A DNA stretch of 64,000 bases from Chrysomallon squamiferum (taxonomy: Eukaryota; Mollusca; Gastropoda; Neomphalida; Peltospiridae). The notes below the pieces were generated by a model, which did not search any database, was not told the DNA's origin, and saw only the letters and a list, made by a program, of their open reading frames with translations. The stretch covers positions 3,246,565-3,310,564 of the forward strand of contig CM022671.1 of assembly GCA_012295275.1 (NCBI GenBank), written 5' to 3'. This document shows positions 47,703 to 60,765 of the stretch, piece after piece (the first letter of the stretch is position 1; every line of letters starts with the position of its first letter). A program made the position numbers and the translations under genes.

Positions 47703-50213
47703 GCTCTATCTACCACAGCATACTTTTTTAAAATTCACTTGTCGCAAAATACAAATAATATAAAGGTTACGTAAATATGTTGAAAATATACAGACAACTA
47801 TAAATATAAGATACATAAACTCTTCCACAATTAGTATTATGAGCAAAATGTAAAGAATTAACATTTTTGTTTAATTTTGTTTTGTGTCTTTTTCTAAATT
47901 TGATTTCTAAAGCTGATATATATGTATTGTAGATGTTACATGTTTTTAGATTTTTGACAAATATATTTCTAATTACGGTTGTTCCTAAATACTAAGTAAT
48001 GGATTAAAAGAGCAATAAAATACGTTTATGTGCGGTGACTAGCAGAATTTAATAAAACGAGCACAACTGGAGCATTAGTTAAACCTAATTCATATAATGT
48101 ATTTAAGTTAAAAGTTATATATATATATATAGGCATTTCTTTTGTTTCTAGACTTCATCAAGAAACAAAATAATCCAATAAATATACACAAGACAACTAA
48201 ATACAAGTCACCTAATCGATTAAAGGAGAAAAATAACGATCACGACAAACTCATTAATATTATACGCTCCTTGTCAATTAGTAAAGATAAAAGGAGAGGA
48301 GATAAAACATACATGCACAGATATAGTTCGATGATGAAATCAAAAATAAATATCCAGGGACTTCCTCTGTTTGGTCAGAAGAAAAATCATACAAATAAGA
48401 ATGTTTCCACGAATAAGTCGGCTACTAACAGTACCAACGTGAAGAACAACAACGGAACACGGTTTTCTAGAAAACGCCGATACGCGTATGAAGATACGTA
48501 CGAATGGGAAGATGACAATAAGCTACTGGAATACGACGTGAGTACAAATAAACTGTCAAATAAAATTATTTATATGTCCAAGTTTTTATTTTATAGTTTT
48601 ATCAATACTCACAACAAAGCAGGACAATAAAATTATACTGTTCTAAAATATTTGTTTGCCGCCATTTTATCTTTCCAAAACTGGAGTTGTGACGTTATAT
48701 CTTAATTTTTCTAACAACAGTAGAAGCAACTTCAGAACGAACAGAGTCGCCTGTACGCCATGACGTCACGACTACACAATGATGGCGGCGTGTATGTGTT
48801 TTTTTAAGCGCTCTTTTTTGTCATTATAGCATTTAAAACAAATTATGATATTCGTAAATAATTAGGACAGAACGACACCTTACATAACTTGGATGTATGC
48901 AGAACATCATTTTTGTTAAACTAATATTTTTGGTTTTGTGCATTGTGTGGGATACTTGATTATAGTTAACATCTAAAAAATTGAAATGAATAAGGGAAAA
49001 ACACACACGTCTCTCTCTCTCTCTGTCTCACACACAGACATACGTTATTCTTGGTCGTTCAGACTAATCTATAATAATAATAATCATAATAATAACAACA
49101 ACGTAATAACATATTTCTCAGGTAGATGAAGATTCTACAATTCAGAGAATTGGTCGTCACTGGAAAAAGGTTGCTGCTGCTTTATGTTTCCTAGGTTCTG
49201 CATTAATCCTTTCTTGTATCTGCTGCCGTCTCGGTTGCACGGTATGCTGGCCACAGATGAAAGACGCCTGTTTTATGATGTATTGTCCACTACTGGACGT
49301 TCTTAAATCTCAGTATGACATGTGGTGTACAGACGAGGGTGAACAGTGTAAGCATATGTATATTTATAATAGTACCAGATGCTATCACTTGTATCTAAAT
49401 GCATCTATATATATATATATATGTAAATGTAATATTGCTAGCTACAATAAGTTTCAGTTTACAGTTATCACTGTTTATAAGTAAATTTACTTGTGATGTT
49501 TAGCGAATATTTGTATAAGGTTGTTTATCGATATATATTAATATATATATATACTCTCATTTGTGTATAAATGTATATGCAATGTTGTTACATGATATTC
49601 ATTTGCAAATAGTATAATGTAATATTTGAAACTGTAACATAGTGACTTCATATTTATATGTAAATGAATATAACAGTGAACCATTTCTAGTTTTTCGATG
49701 CGAATACCTGTAACTAAACGAATAAAGTGAATTCCCGATATGTGTATAAATGAAATAACTGTATTTGTTTTTGTACTAATATGTATGTAAAATGTGTAAT
49801 GTAATTATGAATGTATAATGTAGTTACGAAATGGATGTTTTGTACAGTTGCCATTGCTGATAAGTAAAAATGCATTTGAAGTGTTAGCAGATATTTGTAA
49901 ATACATTTATAATGTCGCTAACAGAGGTATAAAGCTTAGTTATATTACAATATTAATTTGATTTATTAATGGTCTTTTTCGTCTTTTTAAGATCGAATAA
50001 AATATAGTTTTACTTCTTTTTTTTTTTTTCTCAGTGGAACGCGAGTTTCGCCAGGTTGCTGAAATGTTGGGTATAAAACTTTCACTAGAAGACTTTCAGG
50101 AGATAAAAGAACATTACGGTTTCGATGAAGGAGAAACCATTAAAGACTTTAGTACTCTCAGGGGTGCGGCCAAGAAGTGGGAGGTAGAAGTGAGCGGGGT
50201 ACCCGTTATATAG
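47584..50213 (+). CDS. Unrecognised single-pass membrane precursor
   Basis: Four exons with agreeing phases: 47584-47638, 48152-48537, 49122-49347 and 50035-50213; 281 residues. I do not recognise the family. Residues 1-18 (MYLFNIFIIFGLFLSVSG) form a clear signal peptide. Residues 20-128 are strongly basic and polar, with five N-glycosylation sequons clustered at about 97-121 (NHT, NVS, NKS, NST, NGT) and a tetrabasic furin-type site RKRR at 125-128. An acidic, aromatic stretch (YAYEDTYEWEDD) follows. A membrane helix lies at about 164-182 (VAAALCFLGSALILSCICC), then a Cys-rich juxtamembrane part and a helical cytoplasmic tail with LEREFRQVAEMLGIKLSLED. The RHWKK just before the helix argues against the positive-inside rule, so topology is not certain. 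The layout suggests a membrane-tethered ligand or glycoprotein processed by proprotein convertases; this is inference. Confidence 0.75.
48655..48795. promoter_or_regulatory. Promoter-like cluster inside intron 2 of the orphan gene
   Basis: GCCGCCATTTTA at 48658-48669, a perfect palindromic CRE TGACGTCA at 48761-48768 and GATGGCGGC at 48781-48789 lie within 140 bases, in the most CpG-rich patch of the neighbourhood. The two GCC/GGC words are YY1-like and in opposite orientation. No start codon follows that I can join to a known gene. Confidence 0.45.
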
Positions 50214-50271
50214 AACAATTTTTGGAAGTTCAAAATATTTTTTTAAAAAGGAGTAATATATATATATTTTA

Positions 50272-50319
<48 letters not shown>

Positions 50320-51618
50320 TATTATTATTATTATTATTATTATTATTTAAATACATTTAAACCAAGACGATTGTACGGACAAGTACGTTGATAAATTTAT
50401 CAGAATTATTCTTGAATGATATGGTATTAAATTATATATATTTGCATTTCTTTCATTTTCATTCTCTTGTGGCTTCGTTTTTAAATTAAATTTTGAGCTG
50501 AGCAAAGGCAATGAACAATAAAATATCGTTCACTTCAACTTTTGAAGTTCATCCCCATAGCTACTAAACAGTTATTTAGTCGAATAAAATACTTAGCAAC
50601 TGTTTCCTGTATTATAGCCGTTAAACGTATTCTGTTATTCTAGAAATAGTCTTTTTCTGTGTAATCTTAAATACAATATTTGAAAGGCGTTGAGCATTTG
50701 TCTAAAGAATGTGAATATGTAAGTGATATTTGAATGTGTTATGTTTTTTCACTGCTGAAACATTAGTAAAATAAAATTTGTCTTATTTTCAACATTATCT
50801 TCTTCAATTATGCGATTCACAAATTCATTATACTTGTACAATTTTTTTTTATTTTTTTTTTTAATAATTTAGTGAAAACGAGGTCATTTACTTTTTGTTT
50901 ACTTACAAATTAATACTGTCATTCAAAGAAGCTCTTTCCCTGCATTTTCATTTCACTACAAAAAAAAAAATTCATTCCTGTTACCATGGAGATGGGTTTT
51001 TCAACATAAATTCGGAATGATCTGACGTAATTCTTTACGTCCTGTTGTTAACGTTTAACAAATTTAGATATCTAATTAGCTAGTTAGGAATGCCTAATCA
51101 TTTAAATTTAGAAACAGTTTTTATTTTTTGAGCTAAGGTTTATTGTTATAAATGCTCTAACTGAAGATGCACGTTTATTTTATGTCGTGGTAAGCATATT
51201 TATAATTTTAATATCTGAATTAAAGGACAAATGTCGTCTCAATATCATTACGAAATAATTGTATACTGCAGCACGATATGTTTCATCTAACACAGAGCTG
51301 TGATTATTCACATAAATAAATGAGTAATTATTTGTATTAATTTTGTTTCAGAAATATCACTATGAATTTGCTATATCAGCAAAATTAACTATTTTTGTCC
51401 CCCATTTATATAATTTATTTTCAATACAGAAATTTGAACAATATAGAAATTATAAGTTTTCTATAAATTAAACCGTTCTGAATTTCTTTACAATTTTGTT
51501 TTTGCTCCCAGAATCTATAAAACGAGGTTGTTTAATTTTAGCATTGCTACAAAATGATAACAGATCTGCATTTGTATGGTTTTGTTTTTGTTGGTTTTTT
51601 TTTTTTTTCTTCTTCTTT

Positions 51619-51665
<47 letters not shown>

Positions 51666-52112
51666 TACTACTATCTACTACTTTATTTAAATGGCAATTG
51701 TAACTAGAGTAACCTGTGAATGTGTAAACGTGTTATTGTTCTCAACTTGAACCTTCTCTTCTCTCTCCCAAAATACTCAAAAAGACACACCCTTTGTCTT
51801 TAATAATTCATGTGAAAGAAATCTCAGATAAAAACAGTCATTGATATAACATTTAATTAATCATTTTCTTCACAAATATATATTAATATAGACATCATCA
51901 TCACTGTGCCTTTTAAAACAACTAACATAAAATATATATCATCAATTAAAATGGCAGAAATGAAGTTAGTGATGGCATTATAGAATCACACATAAAATGG
52001 CAGTTAAGTGATATAAATGAACTATAAAAATAATGTCACGTTTTGCAAAATGTCTGTCAGTAGTAATACACCAAACAATAAAGCGTTGGAATGTTTTGAT
52101 TTTTGCGTCAAA
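50214..52112. other. Spacer between orphan gene and ARL6
   Basis: Convergent gene ends with probable 3' UTRs. It contains the (AAT)n-(ATT)n inverted repeat at 50272-50347, and a T run followed by an (ATT)n tract at about 51598-51665. No gene is seen. Confidence 0.5.
50272..50347. repeat. Inverted (AAT)n(ATT)n microsatellite
   Basis: About 16 AAT units are followed without gap by about 9 ATT units, giving a near-perfect palindrome able to fold into a hairpin. Confidence 0.95.
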
Positions 52113-52679
52113 TCACTTTCCAGCTACAAGATCTTTAATTTGATCCGTTAACCACTCAACCCCTTCATGCAAACCCTCGCCGGTTAGTGCGTCACTGTCA
52201 CATATATGCCAAGGTTTTTCTCTTATTTCTGATAATCCAAGTAATGTGGAGCATTTGACACTAGATACTGCGTCTCTAAGATCTTTCTTGTTAGCGAAAA
52301 ACAGAATTGGTATCCGTCGTCTCTTTATATCTGGATGTTCTAGAAGCAAATCTAGTTCGTCTTTCGCGACCACCATTCGAAGTTTGTCAGCACTGTCTAT
52401 AACGAACACAATTCCGTGACATTCCTTGTAGTATGCCTCCCACAGATTGCGATAACGTCCCTGACCAGACATATCAAACATAGTAAACGATAAATTTTTC
52501 GATTTCACTTTCTCGACACTAAATCCAACTGTTGGAACAATATCGTGGTTTTTGGCTTCTAGCGGCTTTAGGTGATTAATTATCGTGGATTTACCACTGT
52601 TATCTAGACCAACAACCAGAATGTTTGCTTCCTTCTTTTTTATTCCAAGAAATTCAGCCAACTTGTCCAGCAAACCCAT
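52113..52679 (-). CDS. ARL6: ARF-like GTPase ARL6 (BBS3), intronless
   Basis: A single-exon gene of 188 residues (human 186). It starts [20 protein letters not shown]; an in-frame ATG 15 codons upstream (52724) is a less likely start because the family begins with MGLLD. Motifs are the P-loop GLDNSGKS, switch I PTVGFS, switch [15 protein letters not shown] with the catalytic-position Gln, NKKD for guanine recognition, and the final [13 protein letters not shown]6-GTP recruits the BBSome coat to membranes at the base of cilia. The N-terminal amphipathic helix binds membrane. The frame is intact with all motifs, so it is probably functional. Lack of introns, while every other gene here is split, suggests retroposition or lineage-wide intron loss. 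It is head-to-head with TAF3. Confidence 0.95.
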   Translation of the reverse strand: MGLLDKLAEFLGIKKKEANILVVGLDNSGKSTIINHLKPLEAKNHDIVPTVGFSVEKVKSKNLSFTMFDMSGQGRYRNLWEAYYKECHGIVFVIDSADKLRMVVAKDELDLLLEHPDIKRRRIPILFFANKKDLRDAVSSVKCSTLLGLSEIREKPWHICDSDALTGEGLHEGVEWLTDQIKDLVAGK

Positions 52680-54384
52680 CGTTTTTATTTTAAAAAGATT
52701 ATAGTAGTTTAAAACGGTATCCAAGCAGTGAACTTTTGTGAAGCAGGCAGCTGAACGGAAACAAACCAGAATTTAGTAATTGTTACTTAAGGCATCTATG
52801 ACAACAGGTATGCATATGGACGGCATAAATGGACGGAATGAGAGATAATGAACAATTACAGTTCTTAGGTCATCTGATAATTTAACTAACAAAAACAAAA
52901 CAAATCAAATCATAATGACATAAGCATACACACGAATTCAGTAGAATTCTTAACTAAACTATTTCCCACAAATCTTTGACAACACACATGCGCAAATAAA
53001 TGCCTTTTCCCTTAGTCTAATATATTCCAAACAACTTATTTCTTTTATTATAAAATGATGCCTTCCTATAATTCATTTACCTGTCTAAATCATATGGTTA
53101 TTGATTATATTGTGATATCAATATATTACAAATATATATATGTATATCATTTTACAAAAAATCTGATATTTTCTAAACATCTGAATAATTTATTTTCTAA
53201 TGTATTTACAGTATATCACTATACAAACGTTACGCTTTTATGACCAGCATTTAAACATAAGTTGATGCAAACTATCATTTATCTCTGAAAGAAATAAAAC
53301 TTTAAAAACTCTTAATTATTATTTTAATGGCATTTACTGAGAAAAAAAAACTATGCTGAGTCTTGATATAAATAAATAGTATTTAAATTGGAAGTGTTAT
53401 TATCTTGGAATAGTAATTATTAGCAAGTATTATTATTATTATTTTTTTTATTATTATTTTTTTTTTACTCAATTAATATTTTTGTAAATTCATCTTTACA
53501 TTAGTATAATACTTCTATTATACCAAATGTATTATCGATATTACCATATAAATCACTTTGTTGCTTTGTAGTGTGATGATACCAATTTTGTTGTTGTTGT
53601 TGTTGTTGTTGTTTTAATTCTGGTATGAAATAAACTATAAATAAAATATGTACCAACCACTGCCCTTTACAATACAGTCTTGATTTTCTACAAATCGTTT
53701 TAAAGACTGACACGTACTGACCTCTAAGTAAATACTAGTTATTTTACGTATCTCTAATACATTGACAACCAACACTGGTCATGTAGAATGTAGTTTAAAG
53801 GTCGATAACTCCACAAAAATGCGATAATAATAATAATAATGAAAAAGATTATGTATAAAATAATTTGACCCACAATTTATGTCAAATGCGAAATCTGCAT
53901 AATATTAGACTATTTATACAGTTATTTATTCGAACAATCAATATTATTAGATTAGTATTCGATGTGCTACTATTTCAAGTTTGTGCAATACCTATTTTTT
54001 TTGTGTGTGATTTGAAATGTTTCCAAGATGTCCCCGCCACCCTCTGTTGATTATCGTTGTTGAAGCGAAATCCTTTATGAAACGGCCATGTTTATCGCCG
54101 TGTACTATATAACGTTTTGCTAAATGATAAACCGATTGCTGCATTATTGGATATTACCTGTGTTTTCTTCGTATTTCTTTAATATTTTATATTTTAAGTG
54201 TGATAACTCGAAATGTTAGTAATATTTACAAATGGCCATGACCCAGTTAATCATGAATGTGAAAAAATAGATGGAGTATGGATTAATTAAAAACTTCAGA
54301 TTGGACAGAATCGCTGACAGGGGATATTCTTACAGAACAAATGAACCGACAGGTCGTACAACCGTGTTATACACATAAATAAAG
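52680..54384. promoter_or_regulatory. ARL6 upstream region and TAF3 5' UTR exon
   Basis: Spacer between divergent genes. A strong donor (AAAG then GTGAGTGCG) at 54385 ends a noncoding TAF3 first exon, probably starting somewhere after about 54050. It holds AT-rich spacer, an (ATT)n patch at about 53430-53466 and a (GTT)n tract at about 53588-53613. Open frames here are short and unconvincing. Confidence 0.45.
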
Positions 54385-54849
54385 GTGAGTGCGATTGTTA
54401 TACAAAAGATGTAAAAAAATGAGGAACTTTGAAAATACATGCTTCAAAAGATTGTTTAGCTAGCTGCCTCTCGGCATGTTTTGGATGTATATCTATCCAT
54501 TTTACGACAGTTAATCATTATTTCTTCACCACTGTATAAAATAATATTCTCACTTCACATTCAGTTGTTAAACTTTCATTTTCTTTCCTTATGAAAAACG
54601 TGAACACTTTGGAAAGAAGAAAACAATTTTAATTTTTGATTAAGTGTTTTTGGATTATCAGTTAAAGTAACAAAAGCTGCAGATCCTTGATTTAATTATA
54701 GAGAATCAAACATCTTGCTTTCTAATCACAGTGATGACAATAAAACAACAGTCAAATACAATGTTTACATCTTTATCTTACTAGTGACATTAGCTTGACC
54801 CACATACAAATAATGGATCAACTGACATAATTATTACATGCTTTCATGT

Positions 54850-55270
54850 ATTCAGGTAACAAATCACATACATTCTTCTGATGTAATTGTCAAATATACA
54901 TTTTCATAATTCATACATCAATATATATATTAAAGTATTCTGATGATGCAGATTAAATACATCATCTGATACATTTCACACATTCGCTAATGTTAAACAT
55001 ATCCTTTAGTACATTGCATACATCATCTAATATATCACATACATAATCTAATACATAACATGTATCTTCTAACACATTACATGTCATCTAATACATTATA
55101 TGCATCACCTAATACATTATGTATATCCTATTATACATAACACAAATCTTCTAATATATTACATACATCATCTTATACATTACATATATCATTTAACACA
55201 TTGTATACATCATTTAATAGATTGTACATATTTTCTGATATTTGTATATACATCATCTAATGCCTAATCT
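54850..55270. repeat. Degenerate minisatellite in TAF3 intron 1
   Basis: About 15 imperfect units of roughly 22-26 bases with the core ACATCATCTAATACATTACA. It contains no exon and varies by small indels. Confidence 0.85.
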
Positions 55271-56452
55271 CATACATTTACAAAGATAGAAATTGTGTGC
55301 ATTATTTCACAAATATTTTGTATATTTAAAAGTATATTAAAGCAATTTGTTGTTGTACAAAGTAGTAAGATAGGTATATATCATATTTTTGTATGTGTTG
55401 AAATGCAGGGATATTCCAGTTGACTTAAGCAGTTAATTACCACCTATTTAGCATAATTGTACAATAGTAGTAAAGTGACAGGACTGCTAGAATCTCCACT
55501 GAGACACCTAATTAGCAGGTTATTTAGTATTTACAATGTTTTTGTTCTTGTCAAATACTATAATACAAGTTAATTATTTATTATACTTGCTATGAAAAAG
55601 CAAAAGTAAAATTAAGACAATAAGAAATAACATAAAAAAAAATATATATATGACACCCCTCCCCACAAAAACCCCCTATCAAAATCAAAGCAGTGTCTCT
55701 TATAGAATTTGTGCATAAAAAAAAAACTATTTAAAAGATGGTAAAATTGTATTTATGCATTCTCTTTTTCTATTTCTTTTTAATGTCACTGTGTTGTATG
55801 TTTCTGTATGTGTATATATATTGAAATATATGTATTTATTTTGTATTTTCTATATGAATGAATTTAATATACTCATACTATAAATTGCCTGTTTAGTAAC
55901 ATAACTACATATTTTTATGACATGAACATGCAAACCATACATCATTTGCATAAAATTTCACATGTTAAAGAGAAATTTTTATTGTAAATTCAGAATCAGG
56001 ATATTAATGAAATATTATGAAATTATTCAATTAATTTATTATAATCTTTAGGTGTAAAAAAATTTTTTTTTTAATTTCTTTTTCAATAGAAAGGTTTTAT
56101 AATTGACTATTAATTAAGTGTATTCTGTGAACTATTAATATTTAAAAGTTTATTTGTATGATAAACAAAATTAAAAATATATATAAAATGAATTGATGAT
56201 GTTTTATGAAATCTTCTTAATACCTTTTTTGTTGCTTCGTTGCACTGTTTTTCTTCTTTTTTTCTCTCTATTTCAATTTCTTGTTATTTTATTATTTTAT
56301 TGCTTTTTTTGTTTTTTTGTTTAAACAAGCCTACTGCTTTACTGACTAAATGTGAAATGTGTATTTAACACACACACATACACACAGATGTATACAGCAT
56401 ATATATATTATATATATAACAATTATATAATACATTTTTTTGCTCACAGACA

Positions 56453-59400
56453 ATGGCTACAGATTATTGTCGAGGTGTGCTGCGTGTCTGTGTTGCACAG
56501 CTGTGTCAGAATTTAGGTTGGCACAACACACAGTCGACACCACTGGAGCTACTGACCAATGTTTTAGAAAGATACATCCTAGAACTTGGCAAAGTTTCAC
56601 ATCGATACAGTGAGCAGTGTAAGTTTAAACTGTTCTTTTTCTTAAAAACTGCTTAAATCAGTTGCAATGTTACTTTCAAGCAAACGATAATTTTTTATAT
56701 TTTCACACTGTGAACAAAGCTTGAAATATTTTTACCCAAGTATTATGCTACATATCATAATAATATATATTTAGGTTAAGAGGATTCATTTATCTTTTAA
56801 AATAACATCTATAATAACAGAATCTGACAGTAGATTTCACAGTTATTTACTATTCAGTGTAATCACCATACTAAGTTTACTGATGTATAAAAGAAGTCAC
56901 AACAAAAACATTTTCCATACGATGGCAGTATATATGAATTGCATATGCAGATAGATAACAATTATATGTTTGTAAGTATTTATAGTGTGTTCTGGATATG
57001 TGTTCATTTAATAAAGCTTTATTCCTTCTTATTAAAAAATGTGAACCAATATTTAATTACAGTTGGACGAACTGAACCTAACTTAGATGATCTCGCTCTA
57101 ACATTCCGCCATGTTGGAATTCAGCTAGGAGAATTGGAGGATTATATTCGTCATATTGAACCTGTTCCATTTTCTCACGACACGATCAGCTTTCCAGCTC
57201 CAAAACAGAACAACCTGCAGTTCCCAAACTCACGAAGTTGTGAAATCCAGCAACACAGAGAAGAACACATTGACAGTCATCTACCTTACATGTACCCAGG
57301 CCTTGAAGGTCAGCTTCACTACAACAGTAAATGAATTATTGCATCTCTTACAACATTTTTAGATAATTTCTGTGTCATATAATAATAGATGAGAGTAAAA
57401 TACCACTGTTGTAGCTAATTAGCAGCAAGGGACTTGTCGTGTGTACCTTATTCTTGGCAGAAAGATATACCACATGAGTTACTGTTTGTAAAGGAAAATT
57501 AGCTAGTGACTATAACTGTCAAATATATTGTTTATTACTTTATGTTTCTAAAGCTCTCTTTTTATATATAAACAACACGAGAAATTTTATCATAATTCAT
57601 CAAATCATTTGATTTCCTTTTTTTTCCTGTGATTGTTTTTTTCCTGTATTGGGAAATTATTAATTACAAACACATCCACCTGTAATAAAAATATGGGTAT
57701 TTTGAGCATATCTTCAGACTGGTTCTGACTGTTGTAACCTCAGAGAATGTTTAATCCTTATTCATATACAGTTTGTCTTCTGTCCACTATTTTTAACTTG
57801 ACTAATAATTAATAATTACTGCAGATGAAGTTGAAGAAGAAAAGCCACCAGCAACACTTCCTGTTCCAACAGTGCCCTCCGAAGCAACATCTCCAACCAT
57901 CAGTCCTCCGGGATCAGAGAAACGTAGCTGGCCTGGTTCTGCTGAAGGGGCACTTACAAAGAGATCAAGGTATGAAACAGGATCTGTCTACCACAATCTT
58001 TTAATCACCGTGTGGTGTCACATTTGCTATTTTACTGCCAGCCTTTTACTTTGATGCCAGATTACAGATTAACTGTATTCAGAGTAATATATTCATTTAA
58101 AAAAAAAAATATATGGGAAATGTTACATACAGCAAGTAAATCATCATTAATTGATTTCCTTTCATAATATACAGAATTTGTAAAATGTTAGTGGAATGTG
58201 ATGAAAAACTGTAAAGATAGAACAAAGTACACACTGTATGTTGATTCTTGAAGGTTGTCATTTGTGAGTTACCTTTTTTGTTACACTATATCTTATGGGA
58301 TTGTTAGCTGCCCTCATCATAAAAAGTCTGATTTTGGATTGATTTAGAACACAATTATTTGGTTTAATATAGTGTTTCAATAATAAGTTGTCAGTAAATA
58401 AAAGTATCTGCTTTGAAAGGAGACATACAGTGACATTGTGTTGTGTAGATTTTTGCTGATTTATCACTGTACATTACAGGTTATCAGCAGCTGCTCTCCC
58501 AGAAGAAGCTGGACCCTCCCAGTATGAAATGATGAGTGTGGTGATGACACAGAATGGAGTTCTGACACCCACACGACAAGGAAAACTCCCAGATGCCCGC
58601 ACCCCGCCACCTGGTTTCAGGCAGGCAATTCAGTTTTATAAGGAGAATCGTAAAGATGATGAGAAAAGTGACAGAAAAATGGACAAAAGTGTTGACGGTG
58701 AAAAACATTCAGATAAGAAGGAGGGGATTGAAAAATGTCAGAGACTGTTTGAATCACCAGACAGACAAGTGGTAAGACCACTGAACAAACAAGAGAAAAC
58801 TCCTGACAGACACATCAAGTTAGAAAAGTCAGATCAGCTGTCAGAAAGGACAGGGGTTCTGAAAGAGAACATCAAAAGAGAAAACTTGTCTAACGAAGAA
58901 ATACTGAATGAAGAGGATGCGTCAGGAAACAGAAATGTTCATCCCAAGAAAAAGATGTTGACAAAACATTTTAAGAAAGTTGCCGCAGCAGCTGAACATG
59001 CCAAAAAACAAGGCTCACCCAAACTGGGCAAACTTTCCAAATCTGGGAAGTCAAAATCACCATCTCGAGCATCTGCTGGGATAATAAAAATAAAAACTAA
59101 AATTAAGGACAAAGTGAAGAGTAACGCTGTTCATGACCGGGAGAGTTGGCTCAAAGATTTCTTCCCTTCCAAACCAGAGGAGACAAAAGAGAAACCCCCA
59201 TCAGCACCACCCCCAGCTCCTCCTCCTCCTCCTCCTCCTCCCCCTCAGGTTCCACCAATAGTCACATCACCAAATAGGCAGGCAAATGCTGGAATCACAG
59301 CGTCTCAAATGAAGGAAGCTCTGAAGGAGAGCAAGAAAGTGAAATTATTTGAAAAAGGTGCCAAAGGTGTTCCAAAGACTAAAATAATTGTAGTACATCC

Positions 59401-60690
59401 AAAAGCTCCAGTTTCTGAAACACCAAAGATCTCTTCAGGTTTGGATGAAGATTCGGGGAATTCTTGTGATCATTCACCAGAGAGACTTGTCATTGCTGAA
59501 AATGATGTGAAAGTTAAAGAATCACAGAAAGCCAGGAAGGCCAGGCTGGCTGGAATTGATGAAAGTATTGATTCAGTGATTCGTAATTCTGCAGCGCTGG
59601 CAGACGAAGAGGCAAGGAATGCGTGTAATGTTAAAGACAAAATTTTAGAAATTTCTGAAAACAACCTGACGTGGTTAAGAAAAAAGAAAAAGTAAAATCA
59701 AAGAATTCAGAAAAAACAAAGAAAAAAGATAAATCAGGATCAAGTGTTAAAAATTACAGCAGTTCAGACTCTATATTCGCCAGTATTGATTCGGTTATTA
59801 GACAGTCAGCAGAGGAAATTGATGTCCGTGCTACACCGGTTGTGGTGAAAGAGGAAATACCCTCACCATTAGTAACTGAACCACAACCACCACCAGAACC
59901 AGAACCAATCAGAGAAGTAAACAATGCTCCCTCACTCTTGTTCCCTCCAGTACAGCTGAAAACTCCAAAGAGATCTCCAGGCAGGCCTCGTAAGAAACCA
60001 CGAGGTAAAGCAGCAGCCAAAGCCAAGGATCACATAATGAGAGACATTTTCAAGTCACAGATACAGAAAAAAATGTCATCAGACAACCATCATGCAGAGG
60101 TGAAACCAGAACCAATCGTTTCACCTGAGATCTCAGTCTATGACTTTCCAGAGAGCCCTGGTCCTCCAGAAACTAAGAAACCTAGAATAATGTCTCCAAA
60201 AAATACAAGTACATTGAAAACCCCCATAGCAGACACAGTGCTCCCTTCATTCCCAACACTGCCTGCTGTGACAGTGTCACATACTGTAGCAGATTCTATA
60301 GCTGTTAGTTCACACACAGGAGTTGAAAAGGAGAAAAAAGTGAAGAAAGATAAAGATAGGAAAGAGAAAAAGGAAAAAGATAGATCTAAAGTAAGTTAAT
60401 GCATTATGATGTTCAGGAAAAAATTATTTTAAGTTGGATATATATTTACATAATTTTTAAAGAACAAATTAAGAAAGAAAAAGCTGTGTAACCAAAAAAA
60501 AAAAAAAAAATAATAATAATAATAACGAATAAAATAAAATAAATAAATAAATAAATCAAACATATTTTGTTTTAAATAATTATGGTCATTTCTGAGCCTA
60601 TATTTATTAAAACATTTCATGGTTGTTTCTTATTCTTATTATTACTCTTCAGAGAATATTAAATCAATTTTTTTAATTATTATTATTTTG

Positions 60691-60765
<75 letters not shown>

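Noticed and set aside
51598-51665. Poly-A tail of an ARL6 retrocopy
   Set aside because: The A-run on the minus strand is about 450 bases past the stop and merges into an ATT microsatellite; no target duplication could be matched.
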